A stretch of 64,000 nucleotides of DNA from Flavobacteriales bacterium (GTDB taxonomy: Bacteria > Bacteroidota > Bacteroidia > Flavobacteriales_E > Vicingaceae): the NCBI GenBank assembly GCA_018608405.1, contig JABAZP010000006.1:136514-200513 (forward strand), in the 5' to 3' direction. This document shows positions 16,255 through 24,219 of this stretch, one piece after another. Each line of letters opens with the position of its first letter. Within the stretch, counting starts at the first letter, position 1. The translations under genes and the position numbers were made by a program. Under the pieces are notes generated by a model that was not told the DNA's origin, made no database searches, and saw only the letters and a list, made by a program, of their open reading frames with translations.

Positions 16255-17709
16255 CTAATAGTAAATCAATCTTCTAACCTGAGCAAAATACTTTGCTAAG
16301 CGAATAACTTGCTTTGTATAGCCGAATTCGTTGTCATACCATACATACAATACGACGTTCTTTTTATCAGGAGAGATTAAAGTAGCTGAACTATCATATA
16401 CTGAACAACAAGAGTTGCCTATGATATCACTAGAAACCGTTTCGGCATCCGTTCCAAAATAAATTTGGTTCACTAATTCACCTTCTAAGGCAGCTTTTCT
16501 TAAAATGCCGTTTACTTCTTCTATGTTTGTTTCTTTATCAACGGTTAAATTCATAATGGCCAAAGAACCATTTGGAGTAGGAACTCGCACCGCATTGGCG
16601 GTTAGTTTATTCGCTAACGATGGAATTACTTTTGTCACAGCTTTACCTGCGCCTGTTTCAGTAATAACCATGTTAATGGCAGCTGAACGACCTCTACGAG
16701 TTTTCTTGTGCATGTTGTCCAACAAGTTTTGATCGTTGGTGTATGCGTGAACCGTTTCAATGTGTCCTTTTTCTATGCCTAAATTATCATTGATTACCTT
16801 AAGAATAGGAACGATTGCATTGGTCGTGCAAGATGCCGCTGAAAGGATTTTATGAGATTTTAAATCAACGTCTGTTTTATGGTTTACACCATATACAATG
16901 TTTGGAATTCCAGAACCTGGAGCAGTCAAAATTACCTTTGCAACACCTTTTGATTTCAAGTGTCTGCTTAGTGCCCCAACATTATTAAAAACCCCGGTAT
17001 TGTCTATAATCAACGCATCATTAATTCCGTAGGCTGTATAGTCAATTTCATCTGGCTGCTGTCCATCAATCATTTGAACTGTTTGACCGTTAATGGTCAT
17101 TGTTCTTTTTTCAGTATTTACTTCAACTGTACCGTTAAACGCGCCGTGAACAGAATCACTTCTCAGTAAAGAGGCTCTTTTTTCTAAGGCTACAGCATTG
17201 TCTCCTCTTGTTACAATTGCTCTTAACCTCAATTGTTGTCCTTTTCCTGCTTGCTTAATTAATTCTCTTGCTGCAATTCTTCCAATTCTTCCAAAACCAT
17301 AAAGAATCACATCTTTTGGTTCGATTGCATCTTTCTTCTCACCAACAATATGGCTTAATTTGTTTTTAACAAAGTCCGCTTTCGAAGAATAGTTTGAACC
17401 TTCGTTTTTCCACTCGGCTGCTAATTTCCCTATATCAATTTTTGAAGGAGCTAAATCAATGTTTAGCAATTCTTTTGCTAAGTCAGCAGTGTCGTAAATA
17501 TTAACCTCTTTATAGGTAGCGTTTTGAGCATTCTTATGCATTTTAAGCAGCTCTGAGATGCTTCTATCTACTAAGTGGTCTCTGAATAGCACTAATTCAA
17601 CGGATTGCCCATAAAGCAATTGACCTAAAGTATTGTTGAGGTCTACGGCTTTTTTTTCGCGATCTACGTAACTGTTCAATTCCGATTCAAATTCTACAGC
17701 ATTTTTCAT
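16255..17709 (-). CDS. gap: Glyceraldehyde-3-phosphate dehydrogenase, long form
   Basis: This enzyme oxidises glyceraldehyde-3-phosphate to 1,3-bisphosphoglycerate or runs in reverse in gluconeogenesis. At 484 residues it is about 150 longer than classical GAPDH. The extra residues are an N-terminal helical extension that is common in Bacteroidota homologues. The dehydrogenase core starts with VILYGFGRIGRIAAREL (about 130-146) and carries the catalytic cysteine in SAASCTTNAIVP (about 293). WYDNEFGYTKQ near the C-terminus is canonical. The gene is monocistronic with a -7-like element CTCGAATTTTGC upstream that is shared with icd. With tpiA and pckA elsewhere in the window it belongs to central carbon metabolism. 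Confidence 0.93.
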   Translation of the reverse strand: MKNAVEFESELNSYVDREKKAVDLNNTLGQLLYGQSVELVLFRDHLVDRSISELLKMHKNAQNATYKEVNIYDTADLAKELLNIDLAPSKIDIGKLAAEWKNEGSNYSSKADFVKNKLSHIVGEKKDAIEPKDVILYGFGRIGRIAARELIKQAGKGQQLRLRAIVTRGDNAVALEKRASLLRSDSVHGAFNGTVEVNTEKRTMTINGQTVQMIDGQQPDEIDYTAYGINDALIIDNTGVFNNVGALSRHLKSKGVAKVILTAPGSGIPNIVYGVNHKTDVDLKSHKILSAASCTTNAIVPILKVINDNLGIEKGHIETVHAYTNDQNLLDNMHKKTRRGRSAAINMVITETGAGKAVTKVIPSLANKLTANAVRVPTPNGSLAIMNLTVDKETNIEEVNGILRKAALEGELVNQIYFGTDAETVSSDIIGNSCCSVYDSSATLISPDKKNVVLYVWYDNEFGYTKQVIRLAKYFAQVRRLIYY

Positions 17710-17754
17710 TTCTGTGATGTGTTTTTACGTGGTTATGAGAGTTTTTTTTGATTT

Positions 17755-17766
17755 GCAAAATTCGAG
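17755..17766 (-). promoter_or_regulatory. Probable promoter element CTCGAATTTTGC upstream of gap
   Basis: This minus-strand 12-mer is identical to the one at 7692-7703 upstream of icd. GAATTTTG is one mismatch from TAnnTTTG. It leaves a leader of about 40 bases before the gap ATG. Confidence 0.45.
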
Positions 17767-17801
17767 AAAATAAAGATTATAAAAAAGTGAATTTATAAAC
17801 A

Positions 17802-17846
17802 AAAAAACTCCTCAAATTCCCGTTTAACGGACTTCTGAGGAGTTTT
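17802..17846 (-). terminator. Intrinsic terminator after degQ
   Basis: ACTCCTCA pairs with TGAGGAGT. On the minus strand the stem is followed by seven T. It lies 18 bases past the DegQ-type gene. Confidence 0.85.
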
Positions 17847-17863
17847 ACTAAAGGTTAAAAATA

Positions 17864-19330
17864 CTATAAGCCTACACCGTAATATGCTTTTCTTCCATTG
17901 GGATAAACACCTTGTAAAAGAACCCCCTCTTCTTTCTTTTGAGAAAGTATCTCTAACAGCTCTTCAGTATCGGAAATCTCAGATTTATCAACTTTAGTAA
18001 TGATAAACCCTTCGCCTATGTTTGCGTTTTTCAATTTTCCTTGGAAAAGAGATTCTATCTGGGCACCACCTTCCAGATCTAATTTTTCTTTCAACTCATT
18101 GTCTACTTCTTTAAATTTTGCACCCAAGCTTTTCAGTAATAGATTATCAGAATTATCAATTATTTCTGTGTTGCCTTCCATGTTTTTTAAGACAACATTT
18201 TTCTCTATCAATTTGCTATCTCGAATAATTGAAACGGACACTTCATCACCCGGTCTAAACTCTCCAATTTTTGCTTGTAACTCTGTAGCAGAATTTACTT
18301 CTACTCCTTCTACTTCTTTAATTATGTCTCCTTCTTTTATGCCCGCATCTTTAGCAGAACCTTTCTCCACTAGTTTTTCAACATATACACCATTTAAGTC
18401 TGCTACGCCAATTTCTTCCGCAAGTTTTTCGTCTATGTTCTTAATTTGAACACCAATGTAAGCACGTTGAACTGCCCCAAACTCTTTCAGGTCGCTTACC
18501 ACTTTTCTGACAATGTTAGCAGGAATGGCAAAAGAATAACCAGCAAATGACCCTGTATTTGATTTTATCGCTGCATTAATTCCAATTAGTTCGCCTTTCG
18601 TATTTACTAAAGCACCGCCACTGTTTCCCGGATTCACAGCCGCATCTGTTTGAATGAATGACTCAATCGATGAACTACCGGTAAATGGGTCTCCGCTTAA
18701 AATATCTATGTCTCTACCTTTGGCAGAAACAATTCCGGCTGTAACGGTTGAGGTTAAATTGAATGGATTTCCTACTGCTAACACCCATTCCCCAATCTTG
18801 ATTTTATCCGAGTTTCCAATTGAAATGCTATGTAGGCCCGATTCTTCTATTTTAAGCAATGCCAAGTCGGTGGTTGGGTCAGTACCAATTAATTCTGCAT
18901 CGTAGGTTTTCTTGTTGTTTAGGGTGATTTTAATTTGATCTGCTTTTTCAATAACGTGATTGTTGGTAACTATATAACCATCGTCAGAAATGATAACTCC
19001 CGATCCGGCTCCTTTAATAGGTTGTCTATACTTTTGATTGTAATTACCATCGCCATAAAAGAATTGTCTAAAGGGATCGAAACCTTGCTGATTGTACTCT
19101 ACAATACCCTCAGTTTTAACATGAACGACACCGTTAATTGTTAGTTCTGCAGCAGTAGTGTAGTCTACACTAGCATAAGGTTCAGAAGCCAGCATATTTA
19201 CCAAGGTAGGTTTTTCCACCTTATTTTCTGTTGGTTGCTGCACGTATTCAGGTTCTATGCTTTTGTATATTCCTAGGGAAACGGTTCCTCCCAGTAAAGC
19301 CATTAAAAAGCCTCCAAGTAATTTTTTCAC
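17864..19330 (-). CDS. degQ: Do/HtrA-family periplasmic serine protease (DegP/DegQ-like)
   Basis: A 488-residue envelope quality-control protease. One N-terminal hydrophobic helix (about 5-23) is a signal or anchor. The trypsin-like domain has the triad His in VTNNHVIE (about 124), Asp in TTDLALLK (about 155) and Ser in GNSGGAL (about 237). A typical PDZ domain follows (AYIGVQIKN onward, about 285-375). The last 100 residues form a second, diverged PDZ-like domain. GTG is the start codon, giving MKKLLGG. It is monocistronic and transcribed divergently from dapF. In other bacteria such proteases degrade or refold misfolded envelope proteins. Assignment to DegQ rather than DegP is by habit of naming only. 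Confidence 0.9.
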   Translation of the reverse strand: MKKLLGGFLMALLGGTVSLGIYKSIEPEYVQQPTENKVEKPTLVNMLASEPYASVDYTTAAELTINGVVHVKTEGIVEYNQQGFDPFRQFFYGDGNYNQKYRQPIKGAGSGVIISDDGYIVTNNHVIEKADQIKITLNNKKTYDAELIGTDPTTDLALLKIEESGLHSISIGNSDKIKIGEWVLAVGNPFNLTSTVTAGIVSAKGRDIDILSGDPFTGSSSIESFIQTDAAVNPGNSGGALVNTKGELIGINAAIKSNTGSFAGYSFAIPANIVRKVVSDLKEFGAVQRAYIGVQIKNIDEKLAEEIGVADLNGVYVEKLVEKGSAKDAGIKEGDIIKEVEGVEVNSATELQAKIGEFRPGDEVSVSIIRDSKLIEKNVVLKNMEGNTEIIDNSDNLLLKSLGAKFKEVDNELKEKLDLEGGAQIESLFQGKLKNANIGEGFIITKVDKSEISDTEELLEILSQKKEEGVLLQGVYPNGRKAYYGVGL

Positions 19331-19456
19331 AAGATTAAATTTTTAGCGTTTAACTTCGCAGTTGCGAACTTCAATTTAAACGCCATTTTTAGGTGAATGA
19401 TCTATTTGTCATGTTAAAACATGTTAAGCTCGCAGCCACTGTAAATAAAGAGAAGT

Positions 19457-20224
19457 ATGGGATTCGAATTTTATAAATATCAAGGAACAGGAAATGATTT
19501 TATCATGATTGATGGCAGAAATAATGCTGTCAAGTTTTCAGCCAATGAAATTTTGTCATTGTGTGATCGTCGTTTTGGGATTGGTGCTGACGGATTGATT
19601 ATTCTAAAAGAAGAAAAAGGAGTTGATTTTTTGATGGATTACTACAATGCAGATGGTACCCAAAGTTTTTGTGGAAATGGCAGCCGATGCGCACAGGCAT
19701 TTGCACTAAAATTGGGTATGATTGAAAAAGCTTCCCGCTTTAAAGCCATTGATGGTATTCATGAAGGAAAAATTGAGGGAAGTTCGTTTGCCACTAAAAT
19801 GGGAAATGTGGATAGGGTTGATAGAGTTGGTTCTGATTATTTCATACATACAGGCTCACCGCACTACATTAAATATGTCAAAAATGTGGATGAAGTAGAT
19901 TTAGAAAATGAAGGAAGGGCAGTTAGAAATTCAGAGTCTTTTATAAAAGAAGGCACCAACGTAAACTTTGTAAGTGTAGGAGAGGATCATTTGAAAGTAA
20001 GAACGTACGAAAGGGGAGTGGAAGGCGAAACGTTATCTTGTGGAACAGGAGTTACAGCCGTTGCGATTAGTTTTTTACATCAAATGAATTCAAAGCAGTC
20101 CGCAGTAAATATAGTCACCAAAGGCGGAAATCTAAGGGTAGAATTAACTAGGAGAGACACAAATCTGTTTGAAGATATTTGGTTGGTAGGTCCTGCCAAA
20201 CACGTCTTTTCAGGTGAGATTTGA
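19457..20224 (+). CDS. dapF: Diaminopimelate epimerase
   Basis: A cofactor-independent racemase that converts LL- to meso-diaminopimelate for lysine and peptidoglycan synthesis. The two active-site cysteines sit in FCGNGSRCAQAF (near residue 74) and SCGTGVTA (near 196). The N-terminus FYKYQGTGNDFIMID is the family signature, and 255 residues is close to the usual length. The gene is alone: it starts 126 bases from the divergent degQ, and no clear TAnnTTTG box is seen. An imperfect ACATGTTAAAACATGTT palindrome at about 19410-19427 lies upstream and might be an operator. A hairpin at 20243-20274 follows the gene. Confidence 0.93.
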   Translation: MGFEFYKYQGTGNDFIMIDGRNNAVKFSANEILSLCDRRFGIGADGLIILKEEKGVDFLMDYYNADGTQSFCGNGSRCAQAFALKLGMIEKASRFKAIDGIHEGKIEGSSFATKMGNVDRVDRVGSDYFIHTGSPHYIKYVKNVDEVDLENEGRAVRNSESFIKEGTNVNFVSVGEDHLKVRTYERGVEGETLSCGTGVTAVAISFLHQMNSKQSAVNIVTKGGNLRVELTRRDTNLFEDIWLVGPAKHVFSGEI

Positions 20225-20348
20225 GAAAGCTTTTTAACTAGAACGAGCCGAACTTAACACTAAGCTTGGCTCGTCAATAATACGCTTATTCGATCTTATC
20301 TTTTTAGAATTAATTTACGAGTTACTTTTTCATTTACCTACACTGTGA

Positions 20349-20407
20349 GCCAAAACCAGTTTTGCAGATTAAATTACCAAAAAAAAATCGTCAAAACTGG
20401 TTTTGGC
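20349..20407. repeat. Perfect 16-bp inverted repeat, 27-bp loop
   Basis: GCCAAAACCAGTTTTG (20349-20364) is exactly mirrored by CAAAACTGGTTTTGGC (20392-20407). Each arm is itself partly palindromic (CAAAACCAGTTTTG). The loop contains nine consecutive A. It lies inside the cassette-like element that ends the DUF3050 gene and is far longer than a chance stem. Confidence 0.85.
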
Positions 20408-20439
20408 GGTGAGAGATGTAGAAACGTTTATTAACCACC

Positions 20440-20473
20440 GAAACCCGCATTATTTATAGCCATTGTTATATGC
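20440..20473 (-). repeat. Cassette boundary repeat at the 3' end of the DUF3050 gene
   Basis: Read on the minus strand this starts GCATATAACAATGGCTAT and continues to a GCGGGTTTC. The same design, GCATATAAC then GGCTAT then GCGGGATTTC, occurs in inverted orientation at 21268-21303, at the other end of the gene. The DUF3050 stop codon and its last codons lie inside this repeat. Confidence 0.65.
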
Positions 20474-21244
20474 TGGTTTTCCTTTTTTTATTAATTCGTT
20501 AATAGCATCCCAAAGTAAAATCCTTTTTTCTAAAGATTGTTTAGCAACTTTTAAAGTTTCACTCCATTTCGTTTCATTTTCACCACATAGTTCTTCAATC
20601 ATTTTTAGGGAAAGAGGTCCGTGTTCGTCTCCATCAAGTTCAATATGTCTTTCAAGATAATAAGTCAGCTTATTGTAATGTTTGTTTTCTGAGTCGGCAT
20701 TTTTTAAAATTTCAATAAACATATCAGGGATTACATCTTCTCTCCCAAAAGTGAATGCAGAAGCAATTAAATGAGGTTTTTCTGTCTCAATAATAGAAAA
20801 TGAAAATTTCACAAAACCAGCAACTTTTTCATTTATTTCGCATTCATTTAATGCAAAATAGACGCTTTGTCCTGATTTTATGTTATCAATGAATTTATCA
20901 ACATGGTTTGTTTTTGCACCTATCTGTATCATTGCGTCTAAATACATTTCAAAATGACTTTTGGGTTCTCCTAATTCGTTAATATCACTTTCTTCTCCAT
21001 GTACAATTTCATTTATGAATCTTGATAATATTGCGTTTTTTGAAGGAATCCAAGGAACTTGAACGTTTGTTAATTCAATTTGTAGAGCTTTTAAAAGCGA
21101 CATAAAATCCCAAACAGCATATACATGATTCTCCATAAAAGTTTGTATGTCTGAGACAGACTTTAAATTCTCATAAAGTTCGTGTTTTTGCAATTTTTCT
21201 CTTAATGGAGAAATTTCGTTTTCAATCTTTTGAATTTGTGTCAT
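20450..21244 (-). CDS. DUF3050 domain-containing protein
   Basis: A soluble protein of about 264 residues of the DUF3050 family, which is predicted to have a heme-oxygenase-like all-helical fold. Visible family features are [13 protein letters not shown] at the start, [47 protein letters not shown] [14 protein letters not shown], and [19 protein letters not shown] with its conserved His and acidic residues that could bind metal. I chose the ATG at 21244 ([11 protein letters not shown]) because the ATG at 21271 falls inside the flanking repeat. The last residues, YNNGYK, are encoded by the opposite repeat. It appears to be a cargo gene of a cassette-like unit, and its natural role is unknown. 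Confidence 0.8.
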   Translation of the reverse strand: MTQIQKIENEISPLREKLQKHELYENLKSVSDIQTFMENHVYAVWDFMSLLKALQIELTNVQVPWIPSKNAILSRFINEIVHGEESDINELGEPKSHFEMYLDAMIQIGAKTNHVDKFIDNIKSGQSVYFALNECEINEKVAGFVKFSFSIIETEKPHLIASAFTFGREDVIPDMFIEILKNADSENKHYNKLTYYLERHIELDGDEHGPLSLKMIEELCGENETKWSETLKVAKQSLEKRILLWDAINELIKKGKPAYNNGYK

Positions 21245-21261
21245 TATTATGGGTGTGTTTT

Positions 21262-21408
21262 TAGCTTGCATATAACGGCCCGGCTATGCGTAGTGCGGGA
21301 TTTCAAGGCACTTCACTTTTCGTTTAGCAGTTAGTTTATTTAATGTAATTACTTTCATATCAGCACTTTATCACGAATTACGTATAGTCATTGTTGTGTT
21401 TTCGTACT
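21262..21408 (-). repeat. Cassette-like hairpin element between DUF2075 relic and DUF3050 gene
   Basis: On the minus strand the element opens with ACAACAATGACTATACGTAA and ends with CGCATAGCCGGGCCGTTAT. The arms 21370-21389 and 21282-21301 pair at 15 of 20 positions, with the rest mostly G-U compatible, around an 80-base loop. A large imperfect hairpin at a gene boundary is reminiscent of integron attC sites, though the canonical core sites are not matched. Confidence 0.6.
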
Positions 21409-21410
21409 TT

Positions 21411-21617
21411 TTACTCAATATCTTTTATTCCAATTTCTTTCAAATATTCGAAAGTCTGGTCGTAAAATTTCTTTGGTCGAGTTTGATCAATTTCACTGCT
21501 TTTAGGAATGTATAATACCATACCTTGTCTAGCTCGGGTAAGGAGAACTTGATAAGTGTTTTTCAAATATTCTTTATCTAACTCTTTGTTTATGTTTTGC
21601 CATTTAGTTCCCTTGAG
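21411..21617 (-). pseudogene. C-terminal relic of a DUF2075 helicase-like protein
   Basis: The last 66 codons of a DUF2075 (P-loop, schlafen/helicase-like) protein remain. Recognisable parts are GTKWQNIN, YLKNTYQVLLTRARQGMVLY with the helicase motif VI-type LLTRARQGM, IPKSSEIDQTRPKKFYDQTF and a terminal YLKEIGIKDIE. A TAG at about 21621-21623 interrupts the frame upstream, and no further homologous sequence is seen towards mqnE, so the 5' part has been deleted. The 3' end is intact and directly joins the cassette-like hairpin element, which suggests that it was a second cargo gene. Confidence 0.8.
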
Positions 21618-21687
21618 GCTCTAGTACTTCCAAGACTTACTATTCATATAAAAATTGCCTCCCCATTATCAAAAAAAAGGAGTGGGA

Positions 21688-22854
21688 TTAAGCTTCTGCC
21701 TCTACCTTAGCGGGTTTAAAAACTATCTCTGAGTAGTCTTTAATCACATTGTAAACGCTATCTCGCTCTACCGGCTTACGATTCACTTGCTTCACCAAGT
21801 TCACCAATTCCTCTGTGGTCATGTTCGGCGACTGTTCTTCAGCACCTGCCATAGAATAAATTTTGGTCGAATCATCAATCGTTCCATCAATATCGTTCAC
21901 ACCATAATTTAACGTTAGCTGAGCAGTTTGGCGTCCAATCATTGGCCAATAGGCTTTCAAATGTGGAAAGTTGTCCATAAAAATTCGAGCAACAGCATAG
22001 GTTCTCAAATCTTCCAAAACGGAGACCTCGCCTATGTGCGACATTTGATTGTTCCCATTTCTATACTTTAATGGAATAAAGGTATTGAATCCACCAGTTT
22101 TGTCTTGCAGCGTTCTCAATCGGTTCATGTGGTCAACACGATCTGCATAGCTTTCAATGTGGCCATACAACATAGTCGCATTCGAAGGCATGCCAACTTC
22201 ATGCGCCGTTTCATGAATTTCTAGCCATTGGTCTGAATTACACTTGTCCTTACAAATTTCCTCACGAACAGCTTCAGCAAATATTTCAGCTCCTCCACCC
22301 GGTAACGAATCTTGACCATGATCTTTCAGCAACTGCAGCCCTTCTCGGTAAGAAACTTTTGCTTTTCTACACATGTACTCCAACTCTACTGCAGTAAAGG
22401 CTTTTACGTGCAAGCTTGGGCGAATTTTTTTAATGTTTTTAATTAAATCTGCAAAGTGTTGTAAGCCCATTTTTGGGTGAACACCACCAACAATGTGAAC
22501 TTCCGTAACTTCTTGGTTTTCGTAGGATCGAATTTTATCATAAATCTGCTCCTCGTCCATTTCCCAGGCATCGTCATCTCCTTTTTTGCGTAATAATTTA
22601 GAATAGGCGCAAAACTTACAATCAAACACACAAATGTTTGTCGGTTCTATGTGGAAATTCTTGTTGAAATAGGTAGTTGAACCGTGCTTTCTCTCGCGGA
22701 TATGGTTGGCTAAACTGCCCAAGTAGTTCAAGTCGGCCTTTTCAAAAAGCAAAACTCCTTCCTCTTCCGTGATTCTTTCTTCGTTGTAAACTTTCTTTGC
22801 AATTTGCTTAAACTCTTCAGCTATATTGCTATGTAATATATTTTCTACGGTCAT
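21688..22854 (-). CDS. mqnE: Aminodeoxyfutalosine synthase
   Basis: A radical SAM enzyme of the futalosine route to menaquinone. It joins the enolpyruvyl-benzoate made by MqnA to SAM-derived adenosyl. The 4Fe-4S motif CVFDCKFC lies at residues 75-82. The tail-half landmarks YGHIESYADRVDHMNRLR, FNTFIPLKYRNGNNQM and KAYWPMIGRQTAQLTLNYGVNDIDGT distinguish it from MqnC. At 388 residues it has normal length. No other mqn gene is in the window, so the pathway is scattered. The upstream TAATTTTG box, about 20 bases before the ATG, is a likely promoter. Confidence 0.93.
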   Translation of the reverse strand: MTVENILHSNIAEEFKQIAKKVYNEERITEEEGVLLFEKADLNYLGSLANHIRERKHGSTTYFNKNFHIEPTNICVFDCKFCAYSKLLRKKGDDDAWEMDEEQIYDKIRSYENQEVTEVHIVGGVHPKMGLQHFADLIKNIKKIRPSLHVKAFTAVELEYMCRKAKVSYREGLQLLKDHGQDSLPGGGAEIFAEAVREEICKDKCNSDQWLEIHETAHEVGMPSNATMLYGHIESYADRVDHMNRLRTLQDKTGGFNTFIPLKYRNGNNQMSHIGEVSVLEDLRTYAVARIFMDNFPHLKAYWPMIGRQTAQLTLNYGVNDIDGTIDDSTKIYSMAGAEEQSPNMTTEELVNLVKQVNRKPVERDSVYNVIKDYSEIVFKPAKVEAEA

Positions 22855-22889
22855 AGTGTGCTCAAATAATTCTTCAAAATTAACCGCTT

Positions 22890-24089
22890 TTAGTGTTTTA
22901 TAAGCTTTTTTGTTGAACTGAATTCACCATTTCTTACGTTCACAAAATAAACACCTGCTGGGGCGGTATCAATGTTAATGATTAAACCGTTAATGCCTCT
23001 TTTTGTTTCGCATTTTACCAATTTACCGGCAAGGTTAATTACCTCAATTTCTACTTTGTCAAGAAGGGTGTTTTTGGGCAGTTCAACGTTAAAAATTTCC
23101 ACACTGGGGTTGGGGTAAATTAAAACCTTTGGCTCAAGTGGTGTTTCGCTAAGCGATGTAATTTCAAACAATGCCCCAAACTGCAACGAATCTCGTTGTG
23201 TGTAAAGTGCAGTGCGCATTCTTGTTTTTTGACCAAGGGTAAAATTCCCCATGCACACATCGTCTACATATTGTAAAAAGTTGCTCATTTGGTCTGTTGA
23301 ATTACAACTAAATCGAGGGCCACAGCTGTATTCCGGACCGTTTTGATTGGGCGTATCGCTCACTAAATCATCGGTACTGCAACTGGGGTTTAAATCACTT
23401 CCCCAAGGGTGTAACAAATCAAAAAAGTGTCCTATTTCATGGGTGGTTGTTCTACCTAAATTCCATGGCGATTGAGCAGTTCCAGTTGTTCCAAAATAGG
23501 TGCTTCCAATCACCACGCCGTCCTCTTGTGCTGAAACGCCCGGCGCATTAGGAGGATAAGCAAAACCCAATATGCTGGGCCCAATATCACACACCCAAAT
23601 GTTTAAATATCGATCTCTATTCCAGGCAGGCACTAAATTATAGTATTGATTGCTTAACCCAATGTTGTCAGTTGCAGTTTGCGTTCTTGTAATTCCGTTC
23701 GACAGATTGCCATTGGGATCTTTTGTAGCTAAAATAAATTCAAACTTCACATCTGCTTTGCTCCAACCAATCGCATTTGTCGTGTCAGGATTCAATTTTC
23801 TAAAATCTTTATTTAAAACGGCGAGTTGCGAATTAATTTGTGAAGTAGAAATATTCTCTGAGTTTAATCGGTAAATAACATGAACAACCACCGGAATACG
23901 AATAACTGTATCAGCTTTACTTTTGGGGAAGTTTTTGTAACTTAAGTTTTTATTTGTAAGGTAGTTAGTGTAGTTTGGGTGTTGCGAAATTCGTTCTTGA
24001 ATTACATCAAATCCGCAAGTTCTTTCAGCCTGCGCAGCGGTCGAAAAAAAGCTAAGAATTACAATACCAAGCAACAATAACTGTTTCAT
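22890..24089 (-). CDS. Secreted M43 (pappalysin-like) metalloprotease with T9SS tail
   Basis: A 399-residue secreted protease. A signal peptide (about 1-19, ending AAQAE) is followed by a short prodomain. The catalytic domain has the extended zinc site HEIGHFFDLLH (about 215-225), QDGVVIGSTYFG, and the DTPNQNGP and MSNFLQY blocks that include the M43 met-turn region. The C-terminal 80 residues, from VLIYPNPSVEIFNVELP to GVYFVNVRNGEFSSTKKLIKH, are a type A sorting domain for the type IX secretion system. It should be exported across the outer membrane and cleaved there. GATATTTG sits four bases before the ATG, suggesting a leaderless transcript. Confidence 0.93.
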   Translation of the reverse strand: MKQLLLLGIVILSFFSTAAQAERTCGFDVIQERISQHPNYTNYLTNKNLSYKNFPKSKADTVIRIPVVVHVIYRLNSENISTSQINSQLAVLNKDFRKLNPDTTNAIGWSKADVKFEFILATKDPNGNLSNGITRTQTATDNIGLSNQYYNLVPAWNRDRYLNIWVCDIGPSILGFAYPPNAPGVSAQEDGVVIGSTYFGTTGTAQSPWNLGRTTTHEIGHFFDLLHPWGSDLNPSCSTDDLVSDTPNQNGPEYSCGPRFSCNSTDQMSNFLQYVDDVCMGNFTLGQKTRMRTALYTQRDSLQFGALFEITSLSETPLEPKVLIYPNPSVEIFNVELPKNTLLDKVEIEVINLAGKLVKCETKRGINGLIINIDTAPAGVYFVNVRNGEFSSTKKLIKH

Positions 24090-24187
24090 TTTTCAAATAT
24101 CATCATTATCAGGCAACTATTTCATTTGTTCAAGCGTTTAATAGGTGTAAGACTTTTTTGTGGTAGATATCTTAAATTTATTCCCAA

Positions 24188-24217
24188 AGAAGAGGAGCTG
24201 TAGTTAATGGTTCCTCT
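24188..24217 (-). terminator. Possible terminator after the AddB-like gene
   Basis: AAGAGGA and TCCTCTT form a 7-bp stem that begins just beyond the stop codon region of the minus-strand nuclease gene and is followed by CTTT. It is weak but well placed. Confidence 0.4.
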
Positions 24218-24219
24218 TT

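Noticed and set aside
18000..18449. 149-codon plus-strand frame opposite degQ
   Set aside because: It is the antisense shadow of the PDZ region of a well-conserved protease and has no promoter or family features.
20243..20274. CGAGCC/GGCTCG hairpin after dapF as an intrinsic terminator
   Set aside because: A stem is present, but no T run follows on either strand, so I only mention it under dapF.
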